Shown one piece after another: positions 31,688 to 32,502 of a DNA stretch of 32,502 bases (its first letter is position 1; every line of letters begins with the position of its first letter). The stretch is from the NCBI GenBank assembly GCA_017458965.1, contig JAFSZJ010000012.1, forward strand, positions 1-32,502, in the 5' to 3' direction. The position numbers and the translations under genes are program-made. The notes below the pieces were generated by a model. The model was not told where the DNA came from and did not search any database. It saw nothing but the letters and a program-made list of their open reading frames with translations. This stretch comes from Kiritimatiellia bacterium. Its GTDB lineage: Bacteria > Verrucomicrobiota > Kiritimatiellia > RFP12 > JAAYLN01.

Positions 31688-32502
31688 ATGGCAAAAATAC
31701 ACTTCGCATTTTCCACTCTCCACTTAACACTTGCCGTCGCGACGCTTAGCGCCGCGACGGCGTCCGCCGCCGCGCTGCCGGACGCGTACACCGCCGTCGA
31801 GTACATCCAGAGCGACGGCACACAGTACATCGACACCGGGGTTGTGCCGAAGACAACGACGCGCGTCGTCTGCGACTTCCGCCTCACCGCGATGCCGTCC
31901 GACCGCGTTCGCTGCGGCTGGGCGTCGGCCGGCAGCAAGGAGGCCTTCTGGTTCGGCACCGACAACGACCATGCGAACTTCTCCGCCTCCGTTTGCGGGA
32001 ACTCCGTCCAGGCCAACACCGGCGTCCCGGTCGACACCACCCGCCACACCTTCGACATCTCGATGTCGGCCGTCAAGTTCGACGACGCCACTGTCGCCAA
32101 TCCCGGGGCGGCCTTCACGGACGCCGCCAGCGGCAACACGATGTATCTCTTCGCCTCGCGCCAGGGGTGGAACCCGAACATCGGCGCCTACGGCAGCATG
32201 GAGATCTATTCCTGCCAGATCTACGATGGCACCACGCTCACGCGCGACTTCGTTCCCGCCGTTCGCCTTTCGGACGGCGCGGCCGGGCTCTACGAAACGG
32301 GAAACGGGGTTTTCTACGAAAATCAGGGTTTGGGTGACTTTAGCGCCGGGCCGGCGAAGTCGGCTGACTACTATGTCGCCGTCGAATACATCGAGTCGGA
32401 CGGCGACCAGTACATCGACACGCTCTTCACCCTCGGCAGCAACCACGTCTCCACCATCGAAGTCCAGCCTACGGAGCTGCCGACCATTAACGGAACGGGC
32501 AC
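31688..32502 (+). CDS. Secreted LamG-repeat surface protein, partial
   Basis: The frame runs open from ATG 31688 off the right edge (271 codons seen). AGGAG lies 11 nt upstream. A signal peptide (residues 1-28, ending ATASAA) leads directly into a LamG-type domain starting YTAVEYIQSDGTQYIDTG. The domain closes with the typical IYSCQIYDG ... DFVPAVRLSDGAAGLYE near residue 210, and a second LamG domain begins YYVAVEYIESDGDQYIDT. Such tandem LamG domains bind carbohydrate or protein ligands outside the cell. Its promoter block and signal-peptide DNA resemble those of the gene at 25357. The truncated gene at 16635 shows what an intact member of this family loses without them. Confidence 0.85.
   Translation, partial: MAKIHFAFSTLHLTLAVATLSAATASAAALPDAYTAVEYIQSDGTQYIDTGVVPKTTTRVVCDFRLTAMPSDRVRCGWASAGSKEAFWFGTDNDHANFSASVCGNSVQANTGVPVDTTRHTFDISMSAVKFDDATVANPGAAFTDAASGNTMYLFASRQGWNPNIGAYGSMEIYSCQIYDGTTLTRDFVPAVRLSDGAAGLYETGNGVFYENQGLGDFSAGPAKSADYYVAVEYIESDGDQYIDTLFTLGSNHVSTIEVQPTELPTINGTG

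Overview
The window is GC-rich bacterial DNA. The most likely source is a gut or rumen member of the Kiritimatiellota/Lentisphaerae side of the PVC group. This is an inference from several traits seen together: large secreted proteins built on the LamG-type motif 'YIQSDGTQ(Y/F)IDTG', DUF2341 and autotransporter-type beta-strand repeats, plant-polysaccharide enzymes (a GH127-type arabinofuranosidase and a CE7-type esterase), Gfo/Idh/MocA sugar oxidoreductases, and Na+ bioenergetics (OadA/OadG and an NtpK-type rotor subunit). There is no rRNA, tRNA or CRISPR array, and no transposase was found.

Layout. Positions 1-1582 (minus) hold a secreted caspase-like peptidase that runs off the left edge, and a remnant of an SGNH/GDSL esterase follows it. 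Positions 1949-9939 (minus) carry a CE7 esterase, oadA and oadG, the GH127 enzyme, holB and an LptF/LptG-type permease, with good hairpin terminators between the transcription units. Positions 10133-11983 (minus) carry an OmpA/thrombospondin-3 outer-membrane protein and a lone V-type ATPase rotor gene. Positions 12177-14008 (plus) carry a small outer-membrane barrel and tgt, and asnB lies at 14068-15996 (minus). Positions 16000-16634 are a gene-free mosaic of repeats and nested hairpins. After it comes a 5'-truncated LamG/LRR surface protein (16635-19337). Positions 19509-23625 are a tight four-gene operon (Gfo/Idh/MocA, MBL-fold hydrolase, Gfo/Idh/MocA, DMT transporter) behind a good sigma70-type promoter. 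From 23.65 kb to the right edge the window looks accessory: two AAA+ ATPases of the GxRRxGKT type, a VapBC toxin-antitoxin pair, and two large surface proteins (25357-29244, and 31688 to the right edge).

The most notable signals are non-coding. (1) The two rightmost surface-protein genes share the same upstream block, in which a poly-T tract sits between the -35 and -10 boxes. The tract is T9 in one copy (17-nt spacer) and T11 in the other (19-nt spacer), as expected for a slippage-controlled, phase-variable promoter. (2) A 122-bp element with only two differences between copies lies at 16121 and 25087. It carries a small palindrome (core GGCAGGATGCC) that also occurs alone at 24901. (3) Nearly every intergenic gap contains a different short tandem array with 7-, 8- or 13-nt units. 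(4) Nested hairpins lie at 16368-16409, 16468-16563 and 31543-31601. (5) The two AAA+ ATPase genes have promoters so close to the start codon that their mRNAs should be leaderless or nearly so.

Together the genes suggest a saccharolytic anaerobe that uses Na+ as a coupling ion. Its surface proteins appear to be diversified and possibly switched through repeats.
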